A DNA stretch of 64,000 nt from DATFLS01 sp964413425 (lineage in GTDB: Bacteria; Fidelibacterota; JAANXI01). The position numbers and the translations under genes were made by a program. The stretch is from the NCBI GenBank assembly GCA_964413425.1, contig CAYPST010000007.1, positions 1 through 64,000 of the forward strand. Direction: 5' to 3'. Numbering within the stretch: position 1 is the stretch's first letter; the number at the start of each line of letters is the position of its first letter. The notes beneath the pieces were generated by a model that saw nothing but the letters and a program-made list of their open reading frames with translations, had not been told where the DNA came from and searched no databases. Of the stretch, positions 1 to 7,323 are shown in pieces.

Positions 1-53
1 CTTATAAGCACTTGCCAGCACGTGTTTGAATCATGTCTTCAACCTCCTCCTCC

Positions 54-147
54 TGCCAACTGCTCACTGCCAACTGCCAACTGCCTACTGCTCACTGCCA
101 ACTGCCTACTGATTATTGCCTACTGCCTACTGGCAACTGCTTACTGG
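54..147. repeat. Degenerate heptanucleotide tandem repeat (TGCCAAC/TGCCTAC)
   Basis: About 13 head-to-tail copies of a 7-nt unit: TGCCAAC, TGCTCAC, TGCCTAC, TGATTAT, TGGCAAC, TGCTTAC and similar. It lies 97 bp upstream of the Spy-like gene. A reading frame runs through it, but the resulting CLLLTANCL-type peptide is an artefact of the repeat. A 7-nt unit changes frame with copy number, so it cannot be coding in a stable way. Confidence 0.85.
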
Positions 148-243
148 TTACCGAAATCCCCCCGTAACACTCGGAGCATTCATTCGTCTGTACGGGTGAG
201 AATGATAAATAATCAGAACCATAAAACCGGAAGGAGGCCTCAC

Positions 244-849
244 ATGGCTCAACTTTCACGCAACACACTTCTTGCAATCATCGCAGGAGCCTTCCTGCTG
301 CTTTTCATCAGCGGGACCGGACTTGCCCAGGGCTGGGGACGTGGACATATGGGTGGTTACGGTATGCACGGCTCCGGACAGCACATGATGGGATTCCGTG
401 GCAATATGACAGGCACCCATATGATGGGCAGCGGCTATCTTGGCGTGTTAAACCGGTTGCCGGCAGAATACGAGCTGACTGAAGATCAGCGTACCGCCAT
501 TGACAAAATCCATGAAAACCATATTAAGGAAGTGGCTTCATTACAAAAGGAACTGCACAACCACATGATCGATTACCGCAGTGCGCGGGCATTGTCTGAC
601 GCAGATGACGAGACCGTGCAGCAGCACTACAGTGCAGTGCAGGACCTGCAGCAGCAACTCCAAAAGGAACGGCAAGACACCTGGACGCAGACCCGGCATG
701 TCCTGACCGACGAGCAGCTGACCTCTCTTGACGAGAATTTCGGCTCACAGGACGGTTTCCGGTGCGGTCAGCACGGCCGGGGAATGATGGGTGGACTGAT
801 GTGGAACAGAGGGAGTCGCAATGCTCCCAGAGGAATGATGTGGCGATAA
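244..849 (+). CDS. Spy/CpxP-like periplasmic metal or envelope-stress protein
   Basis: A 201-residue exported protein, probably a periplasmic chaperone or metal-binding protein of the Spy/CpxP/ZraP type. ATG 244 was chosen over the longer open frame because it follows AAGGAGG and begins a clean signal peptide (hydrophobic residues about 9-26, cut near GLAQ). The mature N-terminus is Gly/His/Met rich (GHMGGYGMHG, HMMG repeats), as is the C-terminus (GRGMMGGLMW), suggesting soft-metal binding. Two LTxxQ-type motifs (LTEDQ, LTDEQ) bracket a helical centre, as in the Spy family. A good terminator follows, and the next genes are a SHOCT protein and a metal-binding HMA protein, which supports a metal-stress role. 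Family assignment rests on motifs only. Confidence 0.7.
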   Translation: MAQLSRNTLLAIIAGAFLLLFISGTGLAQGWGRGHMGGYGMHGSGQHMMGFRGNMTGTHMMGSGYLGVLNRLPAEYELTEDQRTAIDKIHENHIKEVASLQKELHNHMIDYRSARALSDADDETVQQHYSAVQDLQQQLQKERQDTWTQTRHVLTDEQLTSLDENFGSQDGFRCGQHGRGMMGGLMWNRGSRNAPRGMMWR

Positions 850-880
850 AACCGGTCGAGTGAATCGGGCAGTATTTAGG

Positions 881-915
881 GAGGATGGGTTTATAAGAAC
901 AGCCCATCCTCTTTT
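881..915 (+). terminator. Rho-independent terminator after the Spy-like gene
   Basis: A perfect 9-bp stem (GAGGATGGG at 881-889 with CCCATCCTC at 903-911), a 13-nt loop, then TTTT. It separates the Spy-like gene from the SHOCT gene. Confidence 0.75.
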
Positions 916-963
916 GGTATCACAGAGTAAGATTTGTATAGTTTGAAGACAGAGGAGAAGACA

Positions 964-1188
964 ATGATGCACGGATTTGGTGGTATGGGAGGCTTTATGG
1001 GCTTCGGATGGCTCATATGGATTATCATTATTGGTGTGATTGTGTGGGCAGTTACCCAATTTACAAAACAGGGAACGGGTGTTAATCGCAGCTCTGGTGG
1101 ACAATCCCCGGAAGACATTTTGAAGAAACGCTACGCCCAAGGCGAAATTACCAGGGAAGAATACACGAAGATGAAACGGGATCTGTAA
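964..1188 (+). CDS. Small membrane protein with SHOCT domain
   Basis: A 74-residue protein. ATG 964 follows GAGGAGAAG, which decides the start over an upstream TTG. It has a Met/Gly/Phe-rich N-terminus, one transmembrane helix (about residues 15-34), then a C-terminal SHOCT-type helical hairpin ending with ILKKRYAQGEITREEYTKMK, the hallmark of that short oligomerisation domain. SHOCT proteins are commonly small membrane proteins beside metal or stress genes; the exact function is unknown. The stop codon abuts the ATG of the methyltransferase, so the two are probably co-translated. Confidence 0.75.
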   Translation: MMHGFGGMGGFMGFGWLIWIIIIGVIVWAVTQFTKQGTGVNRSSGGQSPEDILKKRYAQGEITREEYTKMKRDL

Positions 1189-1797
1189 ATGGCGACCGTA
1201 CGAGATAAATATAATCGTATCTCGAAGCGCTACAATCTGATGGAAATCCCAACTGAGTTTCTCTGGTTCCGGCACTGGCGGGAGGCGGTGCAGGAGGCGT
1301 TGGAGGGTCAGAAAGTGCTGGAGATCGGAGTGGGAACCGGGAAGAACATCCCGTATTATTCCAATGGGATGCAGGTGGCGGGCATCGATTTCAGCGAGGG
1401 AATGCTCACGCAGATCCCGGGAGACCAGCGGGAAAAGGTATCCCTGGCTCAGATGGATGCCCAGAAATTGGGATTTCCGGATGAGATCTTCGATTCGGTA
1501 TTCGATACCTTTGTTTTCTGTTCAGTGCCTGATCCTATCTTGGGGCTCAGAGAAGTGTATCGGGTGGTAAAGCCGGGCGGCCGGTTCGTGGCTCTGGAGC
1601 ACATGCGGCCGGAGACACCCTCGGCGGCCGGCCTGTTTGATCTCTTTGATCCGTTCACCGCCGGAATAACCGGAGTTCATATTAACCGGCATACGGTCCG
1701 GAATATCACGGCGGCCGGTTTTCAGATAGAAGAGGTTCGCAATCTCTTCACCAGTGTTTTCCGGCTGATCCTGGCCCGGCGGCCGGTCCGCGAGTAA
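1189..1797 (+). CDS. Class I SAM-dependent methyltransferase
   Basis: A 202-residue Rossmann-fold methyltransferase. SAM-binding motif I is VLEIGVGTGKNIPYY (about residues 43-57), followed by the acidic GIDFSEGM strand, the MDAQKLGFPD segment and PGGRFVALEHMRPE (motif III region), the order seen in UbiE/PmtA-like enzymes (Methyltransf_11). The substrate cannot be read; phospholipid, quinone or small-molecule methylation are all possible. It starts directly after the SHOCT stop codon, so it is translationally coupled. The C-terminal LARRPVRE looks complete. Confidence 0.85.
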   Translation: MATVRDKYNRISKRYNLMEIPTEFLWFRHWREAVQEALEGQKVLEIGVGTGKNIPYYSNGMQVAGIDFSEGMLTQIPGDQREKVSLAQMDAQKLGFPDEIFDSVFDTFVFCSVPDPILGLREVYRVVKPGGRFVALEHMRPETPSAAGLFDLFDPFTAGITGVHINRHTVRNITAAGFQIEEVRNLFTSVFRLILARRPVRE

Positions 1798-1905
1798 TCA
1801 GCCGCGTGGTCTCAATGAATTTACTGTGTTTTTCGGTGAGCATTGAAGTCTGACGAGGTACGTACCCGCCAGGTGATGGCCAGCGTTTATGAAAGTAGCC
1901 GGAGC

Positions 1906-1934
1906 TTGACAAATCAGGAGATATCTGATATAAT
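1906..1934 (+). promoter_or_regulatory. Sigma70-type promoter of the HMA gene
   Basis: TTGACA (1906-1911) and TATAAT (1929-1934) are both perfect consensus hexamers with a 17-nt spacer. It lies about 50 nt upstream of the start codon at 1983 and gives the gene its own strong promoter. Confidence 0.85.
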
Positions 1935-1946
1935 TGTGATAGCTGT

Positions 1947-1961
1947 TGTTATATTATAACA
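1947..1961. promoter_or_regulatory. Palindromic operator candidate downstream of the promoter
   Basis: A perfect 15-nt odd-centred palindrome, TGTTATATTATAACA, starting about +7 relative to the predicted start site. The position suits a repressor operator. The cognate regulator is not identified; a metal-sensing repressor would fit the locus. Confidence 0.4.
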
Positions 1962-1982
1962 GATAAGAGAAAGGGGAATACA

Positions 1983-2420
1983 ATGAAGACAGTCATAAAA
2001 GTATCGGGAGCTGCTTTGTTGATGGCGCTGACGGGTATGCTTGCTCTGAATAGCACTTTATTTGCGGATCCTCCCACTAACACTGAACGTTCGGAAGTCA
2101 CCCTGTATGTCAGCGGGATGACCTGAGGCGGCTGCGTCAATAATGTGCGGTCCGCACTGCAGTCGTTAGATGGGATTGAATCAGCCGATGTTTCTTTATC
2201 CGCAGAGAATGCGGTTGTGGTTTATCAGCCGGAGGAAAAAACGTCGATAGAAGACATGAAGAAAGCGGTGAAGAAAGCAGGCTACGGTATCACCGGCAAT
2301 TCCGATCCCAAGCCGTTGAAAAAGGAGACGCAGTCGGAGGATTCCTCCGAAAGTTCATCGTCGGATGAATCGGAGACGGGTATTTCAACTGTATTAATAG
2401 AACAGCCGGATTTCCTGTGA
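1983..2420 (+). CDS. Secreted HMA metal-binding protein, putative selenoprotein (UGA codon 48)
   Basis: One open frame of 145 residues if the TGA at 2124-2126 is read through. ATG 1983 follows AAAGGGG. Residues 1-28 form a signal peptide, then an HMA (MerP/CopZ-like) domain begins with EVTLYVSGMT-U-GGC and continues through VRSALQSLDGI to KKAVKKAGYGI. The TGA sits exactly where the family has the first Cys of GMTCxxC, and Cys51 is kept. The tail is acidic and Ser-rich. A hairpin with a GGUCC apical loop starts 18 nt after the TGA (see bSECIS entry). Insertion of selenocysteine at a metal-binding or redox Cys is therefore the favoured reading. The alternative is a TGC/TGT-to-TGA nonsense mutation. 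The HMA family call is firm; the Sec call is inferred. Confidence 0.65.
2127..2167 (+). promoter_or_regulatory. Candidate bacterial SECIS element
   Basis: Immediately 3' of the in-frame TGA, the RNA can fold into a lower stem (CGGCUGC 2129-2135 with GCAGUCG 2159-2165, extendable by two G-U pairs). Above it are a 9-nt 5' bulge, a single 3' U, and an apical hairpin GUGC (2145-2148)-GGUCC (2149-2153)-GCAC (2154-2157). The loop G lies 23 nt after the UGA, inside the usual 16-37 nt range, and the GGUC loop matches what I recall of the E. coli fdhF element bound by SelB. No energy calculation was done. Confidence 0.55.
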
Positions 2421-2438
2421 GCTGACCCGGAAGTCATT

Positions 2439-2471
2439 CCCGCCATTCCTGTTCTTTGCGAGAATGGCGGG
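2439..2471 (+). terminator. Hairpin terminator after the HMA gene
   Basis: A perfect 10-bp stem, CCCGCCATTC (2439-2448) with GAATGGCGGG (2462-2471), with a 13-nt loop. It is not followed by a T-run, so it may work with Rho or protect the 3' end. Confidence 0.5.
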
Positions 2472-2483
2472 GATATTAATATC

Positions 2484-3229
2484 AGAAAAGGGTCGACAGA
2501 AATGTCCAGTTCCTACTTTGAATAAATTAAATACGGTTCCAGGCGATCAGAAGGGGAGTGTTCCGCGAAGGACGGACCTATTTCTCGCAAAGAATATCTT
2601 ATACAACTTTCGAGCCCCGCTGAGCATGATGGTACCACGTGCATGAGAATTATTACCTCATCGAATGAAAAAGGCAATACGGAAGAAATATTTCATCTCT
2701 CCGGGACGGATAGGATTTCCATATAAGGAGGTTCTCTTCGGAGAATATCGTGCTTCTTTATTGTTTTGGAATAATAAAGAAGAAAGATAGTAACACAGAC
2801 ACGAATCCCGGCGCTTATCGGAAGACGCCTCTCTTTCCATTTGCGTATCTGCCTGGCAGCATTCATCACTCCTTACATTCGCTAAAAACACACATAAGTT
2901 GACTCCACTAAATTTGGGTTGACCAAAATTAAGTCTGGCTAGTTTAATGACAAAATAATTGAACTGAAAATTCTCGGCAGGAAGAATATGCAGGGGTGAG
3001 GTGCAAAAATACTTTCGCAATTGTTACATTCATTTTAGAGCATATAACTGATATTGTAATGACGGCTATTAAGTTTGCTCAATGTGCTGATTGCTTCACT
3101 GAAAGAGACTGTATCGGCGCATCGAGGGAAACGCCCGAACTATATTGATTACGGGCAGACGGACTCCCTATATACGAATCTCCTGAAAATGCCTGATACT
3201 CTCAAACTTTTAGAGCAGGATGAAGAACA
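2484..3229. other. Gene-poor region with decayed AraC-like remnants
   Basis: No intact gene is visible. Around 2553-2700 the three forward frames together spell pieces resembling the N-terminal sensing half of an AraC-family regulator (VFREGRTYFSQRISYTTFEP, then LSMMVPR, HVHENYYLIE and KGNTEEIF), broken by several frameshifts and stops. The remainder is AT-rich and has two near-direct TTGAC[TC] repeats near 2898-2925. I read this as mutational debris beside the CopB remnant. Confidence 0.3.
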
Positions 3230-3544
3230 ATGGCAGAAGACCACAACCAGCATCAGATGACGTCCCCTGGTGATACCGGTTATTCTCATAACCAGGAAGC
3301 ACGGGTAGACCAAATACCTGACCAAAATAATAGTCACCAACACCATGCAGACCACACCGGGCATGAACAGATGTTCCGCCGGCGATTCTGGTTGCCCTGA
3401 TTCTGTCCATTCCGGTGATTTTGTACGGTCCCACCATCCAGCAGGGGCTGAGATTCACTATGCTGGTGGATCACCCCGCTCTTTGCCGTCATTATTTTCT
3501 TCTATGGCAGCCTGCCGCTTTCACAGAAGGCAGGGCCGGAGTAA
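3230..3544 (+). pseudogene. Remnant of CopB-type copper P-type ATPase (N-terminus)
   Basis: ATG 3230 opens a His-rich N-terminus (AEDHNQHQ, HNQEARVDQ, NNSHQHHADHTGHEQMFRRR) typical of CopB-class heavy-metal P1B ATPases. The frame then breaks. In the next frame VALILSIPVILYGPTIQQ continues the expected first membrane helix, and after another shift LFAVIIFFYGSLPLSQKA follows, then a stop. No phosphorylation motif (DKTGT) or ATP-binding region is present in the window, so only a shifted N-terminal fragment survives. It supports a copper/metal role for the island. Confidence 0.7.
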
Positions 3545-3709
3545 CCGAACTGGTTGCGACGGAATTACGGAAGGCAGAACAGCTGTGGCGACGAGCGATG
3601 AACGCCGGGGATCGTTCCGATGAGCACACCGGATAACTTTTGAAAGCCGCGCTCACCGCTGCCGGTGCATTGTTACTCACCCTCGGCTACAGGAGACCAA
3701 CCCGAACAC

Positions 3710-3907
3710 ATGCTCAGGAGGTTTCACACCACTTTTGTGGCAAGCGGAGTCGGGGACAGAGAACATGAAGAGGTTTTGGAACAAATCAGAAGGATGCTCC
3801 AGGGTGATTCAATCAACCTGGATTCCTCTGCCGAGGATATTCGCCGATTCCTGGACCACGTCCAGAAGTTGTTCGACCGGATGGATGCCTCGTTGAATTT
3901 TCGATGA
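3710..3907 (+). CDS. Hypothetical small protein, possibly a remnant
   Basis: A 65-residue frame from ATG 3710 (or a GTG at 3665). The sequence is helical and charged (REHEEVLEQIRRMLQ, SAEDIRRFLDHVQKLFDRMD), consistent with a helical bundle. I do not recognise a family. It lies directly after the CopB debris and AGGAGG occurs inside it, not before it, so it may be the tail of a further decayed gene. Confidence 0.25.
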   Translation: MLRRFHTTFVASGVGDREHEEVLEQIRRMLQGDSINLDSSAEDIRRFLDHVQKLFDRMDASLNFR

Positions 3908-4027
3908 GTATATCTCAAAAAAATATCGAACGATGACTGTCAGATAATTGCCGGGATCGACAAGACAGGATGATGTACTTGATTATTTGGTATGTATCTG
4001 GTAGATACCACTGAAAGGAAATACCGC

Positions 4028-5326
4028 ATGGACACTGCAATCAGAGAAATATCCACGGCAGACCTTCGGAAGGTGGTGGGAAAACAGGAAGTGAAGGTAG
4101 TAGATGTCCGGCCGGTGGATGCCTACAACGGATGGACTTTGCGGGATGAACCCCGGGGCGGCCATATAAAAGCCGCGAAGAGTTTACCGGCAAAGTGGGC
4201 GGATTATCTCGACTGGATTGAAATCGTCAGGTCGAAAGGAATATCTCCGGACCAGCACGTTGTTATCTATGGGTATGCCACAGAGAAGGCAGAACGGGTA
4301 GCCCGGTTGTTTATGCGTGCTGGCTATGCTAACCTCAATATCTATCCTCATTTCCTTGAAGAGTGGTCTCCGAATCCGGCATTGCCCATGGAACGCTTGG
4401 AAAGATATAAGCACCTCGTTCCTCCGGAATGGCTTTGCACGTTACTCTCAGGTGACATTCCCGGAGAGTACGACGGAAGAAACCATGTGGTTTGTCATGC
4501 CCATTACCGGAACAATGCTGATTATGAGGCAGGCCACATTCCCGGGGCAATCGCCCTGGATACCCGGGATCTGGAATCGTCGGACACCTGGAATCGGAGA
4601 GCGCCTGCAGAACTGAAACAGGCGCTGGAAAATCACGGGATCGCCTTTGATACCACGGTGATCCTGTACGGACGGTTTTCATTCCCCAGCAATGACGACC
4701 CGTTTCCCGGTAGCAGCGCCGGCCATCTGGGAGCGATTCGATGCGCGGTCATCATGATGTATGCCGGAGTCAAAGATGTGCGGGTATTAAATGGGGGGAT
4801 CCAATCCTGGGGGGACGCCGGATACAATCTGTCCGGAGATGAAGTTACACCGCAACCCGCGGAGGACTTCGGTGCTGAAGTACCGGGCCGGCCGGAACTG
4901 TTTATCGATCTTCCCGAAGCCAGAGAGCTGTTGCAATCGGACGATGGCGAATTGGTAAGCGTTCGAAGCTGGAAGGAGTTTATCGGCGAGGTCAGTGGAT
5001 ACAACTATATCGAGAGAAAAGGGCGTATTCCGGGGGCGATTTTCGCCAATTGCGGCAGCGATGCCTATCACATGGAGAACTACCGGCATCTGGATCATAC
5101 CACTCGGGAATACCAAGAAATTGTAAAAATGTGGCGGGAAGCGGAAATTTCTCCCGAGAAACGTCTCGCGTTTTATTGCGGAACCGGCTGGCGGGGGAGT
5201 GAGGCGTTTTACAATGCCTGGCTGATGGGGCGGCCCAGGATATCGGTGTATGACGGCGGGTGGTTTGAGTGGAGCAGTGACACGGACAATCTCATAGAAT
5301 CCGGTCTGCCTGAACAGACGAACTAA
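4028..5326 (+). CDS. Triple-rhodanese-domain sulfurtransferase
   Basis: A 432-residue protein with three rhodanese-like domains (about 5-125, 135-285 and 295-425). ATG 4028 follows GAAAGGAA and fits the domain start better than the upstream ATG. Domains 1 and 2 carry VVIYGYATEKAE and VILYGRFSFP where the active-site loop should be, with no Cys, so they are probably structural. Domain 3 has the catalytic loop YCGTGWRGS with Cys384. It likely moves sulfane sulfur via a Cys persulfide. A convergent SufE gene ends 8 bp away, consistent with sulfur trafficking. No signal peptide is seen, so it is probably cytoplasmic. Confidence 0.85.
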   Translation: MDTAIREISTADLRKVVGKQEVKVVDVRPVDAYNGWTLRDEPRGGHIKAAKSLPAKWADYLDWIEIVRSKGISPDQHVVIYGYATEKAERVARLFMRAGYANLNIYPHFLEEWSPNPALPMERLERYKHLVPPEWLCTLLSGDIPGEYDGRNHVVCHAHYRNNADYEAGHIPGAIALDTRDLESSDTWNRRAPAELKQALENHGIAFDTTVILYGRFSFPSNDDPFPGSSAGHLGAIRCAVIMMYAGVKDVRVLNGGIQSWGDAGYNLSGDEVTPQPAEDFGAEVPGRPELFIDLPEARELLQSDDGELVSVRSWKEFIGEVSGYNYIERKGRIPGAIFANCGSDAYHMENYRHLDHTTREYQEIVKMWREAEISPEKRLAFYCGTGWRGSEAFYNAWLMGRPRISVYDGGWFEWSSDTDNLIESGLPEQTN

Positions 5327-5334
5327 CAACTTCG

Positions 5335-5793
5335 TTATTGTGATGGGTCCACTTCCGAAGCACTGTATGCTTCTGCACTAACTTTCATGGCATCCACCAG
5401 GGAAAAAAGCCCGTTTGAGCGCACGGGAGACAAGTGGTTTTCCAGTCCAATACGGTCGATAAAATACAACTCCGCGGTTTTAATCTGGTTTGGCATGTGG
5501 CCGGATAGGACTTTCACCAGCAATGCGGCGATTCCTTTGACAATGAAGGCATCGGAATCTACTGCAAAATAGAGCTTGCCCGCCTCTGTGGAGGTGTGCA
5601 GCCATACTCGTGACTGACATCCCTTGAGCCGGTTGTGTTCGGTCTTGTGCTTTGGGTTCATGGCAGGCAAGGCTTTCCCCAGATTGATGAGATGCTCATA
5701 CCTCCCCATCCAGTCCTCACCCAGCTGTGCAAATTCCTCGATAATCGCCTCCTGCTTTTCATCAATGGTCAGATCAAGGCTGTCATTATTCAC
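5335..5793 (-). CDS. sufE: SufE family cysteine-desulfurase activator
   Basis: A 152-residue SufE-family protein that accepts persulfide sulfur from a SufS-type cysteine desulfurase for Fe-S cluster assembly. The acceptor Cys59 sits in the signature LKGCQSRVWL, after the conserved NPKHKTEHNRLKGC segment, and the FDSDAFIVKGIAALL-like region follows. Length matches the family. It is convergent with the rhodanese gene. No sufBCDS genes lie nearby. A CsdE-type role cannot be excluded. Confidence 0.9.
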   Translation of the reverse strand: MNNDSLDLTIDEKQEAIIEEFAQLGEDWMGRYEHLINLGKALPAMNPKHKTEHNRLKGCQSRVWLHTSTEAGKLYFAVDSDAFIVKGIAALLVKVLSGHMPNQIKTAELYFIDRIGLENHLSPVRSNGLFSLVDAMKVSAEAYSASEVDPSQ

Positions 5794-6318
5794 CGGAGCA
5801 TCTCCTGACCTTTACCAACTAACCGCACCGGAATGACTCCTTCACCGTTCGGGGTGAAATGCCCCTTGCAATCCGGGGCGAGGGCGGGAATGCCAGATCT
5901 ACTCAACAAATGACCGCTCATCGTAAGGGTTGATCCTAATTGTCAGGTTCTTTTTTGGCATTGAAAATAGAAGATTTTTATCTGATTTGCATATAAACGT
6001 AAAAGTGCGGGAGTTGAATATCAAGAAAAAACGGAACGGGGGAACGGGGGCACCGGATCCCCAATGCTCGGAACTCAACGAATGAGCATTCATCTCCGAT
6101 GAATGAACGGGGGAGTTGCTAGTGAAGTTCAGGATCTTGCTTTTTAAACACGGTCCTGATATCTTAGATGCTATACGTTCTGAATGAGGCATTTGCTTGA
6201 AGAAAGCCCGAAGTATAATCTCTATAAATTTCACAGCTTCACAGCGTCTGTTCAGGCTGTGCGCAATACCTTTTGAAGGACAACCTGACCGTTGTCAAAC
6301 CCGAATTATTCATAACCT

Positions 6319-6508
6319 GAGAGTGTTTAGAAAATATGGTTCTGATTCAAGATGCTGAACCTGACGTATGTTTATTATGTAGAGAACACATCTTCACAAT
6401 TTATTGCGAGGTTTGGGCAGGGATATGTTCCAGTTTCTTTGTCCCGTCGTCACGGGATCTCTGTGCCAAAGGCATCCCTTCGGGGCGAGGCGTTCTCTAA
6501 ATAGTCTC
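6319..6508 (-). mobile_element. MITE-like inverted-repeat element, copy 1
   Basis: Bounded by GAGAGTGTTTAG and CTAAATAGTCTC, imperfect terminal inverted repeats. The interior near its right end (TCACGGGATCTCTGTGCCAA, then AGGCATCCC and GGGGCGAGGCG) matches, in reverse orientation, the element at 32750-33003, and matches in the same orientation the one at 35972-36101. It has no coding capacity. Confidence 0.7.
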
Positions 6509-6517
6509 AGAAACCAG

Positions 6518-6546
6518 AAAAAAGAGCCCGCGCTGTGCTCTTTTTT
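6518..6546. terminator. Bidirectional terminator-like hairpin
   Basis: AAAAAAGAGC (6518-6527) pairs with GCTCTTTTTT (6537-6546) around a 9-nt loop, giving T-runs on both strands. It lies upstream of the YqaA-like gene, insulating it from the repeat region. Confidence 0.65.
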
Positions 6547-6687
6547 ATGAATTATTCAGGTGGAGTACCATAGCCGAGTTCCGCGCAGATCATCGTTCCG
6601 TTCCGTCCTTATTTCCTTTCGTCACAGCCCGGCATAACTTTACTTTGATTCTCTCTCGAATCCCTCCTAAATTACCGACTGTTTGAG

Positions 6688-7320
6688 ATGAATGAGTCGA
6701 ATTCCACACATGTACGAGTTGCCGGCAAACCCTTTCTGTGGGTTCGGCGGTTATACGATTGGGTGCTGCACTGGGCAGAAACCCCGTACGGTGAGGTCGC
6801 CTTATTCTTGCTGGCGTTTGCGGAGTCTTCGTTCTTTCCCATTCCACCGGATGTCCTGTTGATTGCACTGGCTATCTCCATTCCGGTCCGGTCGTTTCGA
6901 TATGCCGCCATTTCCCTGGTGGGCAGTGTGCTTGGGGCGTTTCTCGGCTACTACATCGGCTGGGGACTTTATCAGAGCATTGGTGTGCGCATCATCGAGT
7001 TTTACGATGTGGTTGAGCAGTTTCAACGAGTGGGGCAAATGTATAACGATAATGCGTTCATCGCGATTCTGATATCCGGTTTCACCCCGATTCCGTACAA
7101 GGTCTTCACGATTGCCGCGGGCGTCTTCAAGGTGGGGTTACCCATGTTAGTGTCCGCCTCCCTGGTAGGCAGAGCAGGGCGTTTCTTTCTGGTGGCAGCT
7201 CTGATCTGGCGTTTCGGAAAACCGATCAAATTTTTTATCGACCGATATTTCAACCTGCTGACGATCATTTTCACCATTCTGCTGGTGGGTGGGTTTCTGG
7301 TCATCAAATATCTGTTCTGA
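6688..7320 (+). CDS. DedA/SNARE-associated (VTT) membrane protein, YqaA-like
   Basis: A 210-residue polytopic membrane protein of the DedA/VTT superfamily, YqaA subgroup. Seen: VALFLLAFAESSFFPIPPDV (re-entrant loop with conserved Glu and Pro), a GYYIGWGL helix, and the G-[FY]-TPIPYKVFTIAAG motif typical of YqaA. Four to five hydrophobic segments span about 30-205. The family takes part in membrane-lipid or undecaprenyl-phosphate handling; the precise substrate is unknown here. The HAD gene begins 4 bp after its stop, so they form an operon. The ribosome-binding site is weak. Confidence 0.85.
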   Translation: MNESNSTHVRVAGKPFLWVRRLYDWVLHWAETPYGEVALFLLAFAESSFFPIPPDVLLIALAISIPVRSFRYAAISLVGSVLGAFLGYYIGWGLYQSIGVRIIEFYDVVEQFQRVGQMYNDNAFIAILISGFTPIPYKVFTIAAGVFKVGLPMLVSASLVGRAGRFFLVAALIWRFGKPIKFFIDRYFNLLTIIFTILLVGGFLVIKYLF

Positions 7321-7323
7321 CTA

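Larger units (their letters stand above)
5794..6687. other. Intergenic region with MITE-like copy 1
   Basis: About 0.9 kb without a credible gene. It holds an inverted-repeat element (6319-6508) and a bidirectional terminator-like hairpin (6518-6546). An open frame on the minus strand at 5899-6234 has no recognisable domain or ribosome-binding site. Confidence 0.6.

Noticed and set aside
22..243. N-terminal extension of the Spy-like frame
   Set aside because: It reads through the heptanucleotide repeat; a Shine-Dalgarno and signal peptide start at 244.
2464..2646. 60-codon plus-strand frame after the HMA gene
   Set aside because: Overlaps the terminator and has no ribosome-binding site; its last residues match AraC remnants rather than a real protein.
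5899..6234. 111-codon minus-strand frame
   Set aside because: No domain, no ribosome-binding site, composition unlike neighbours.
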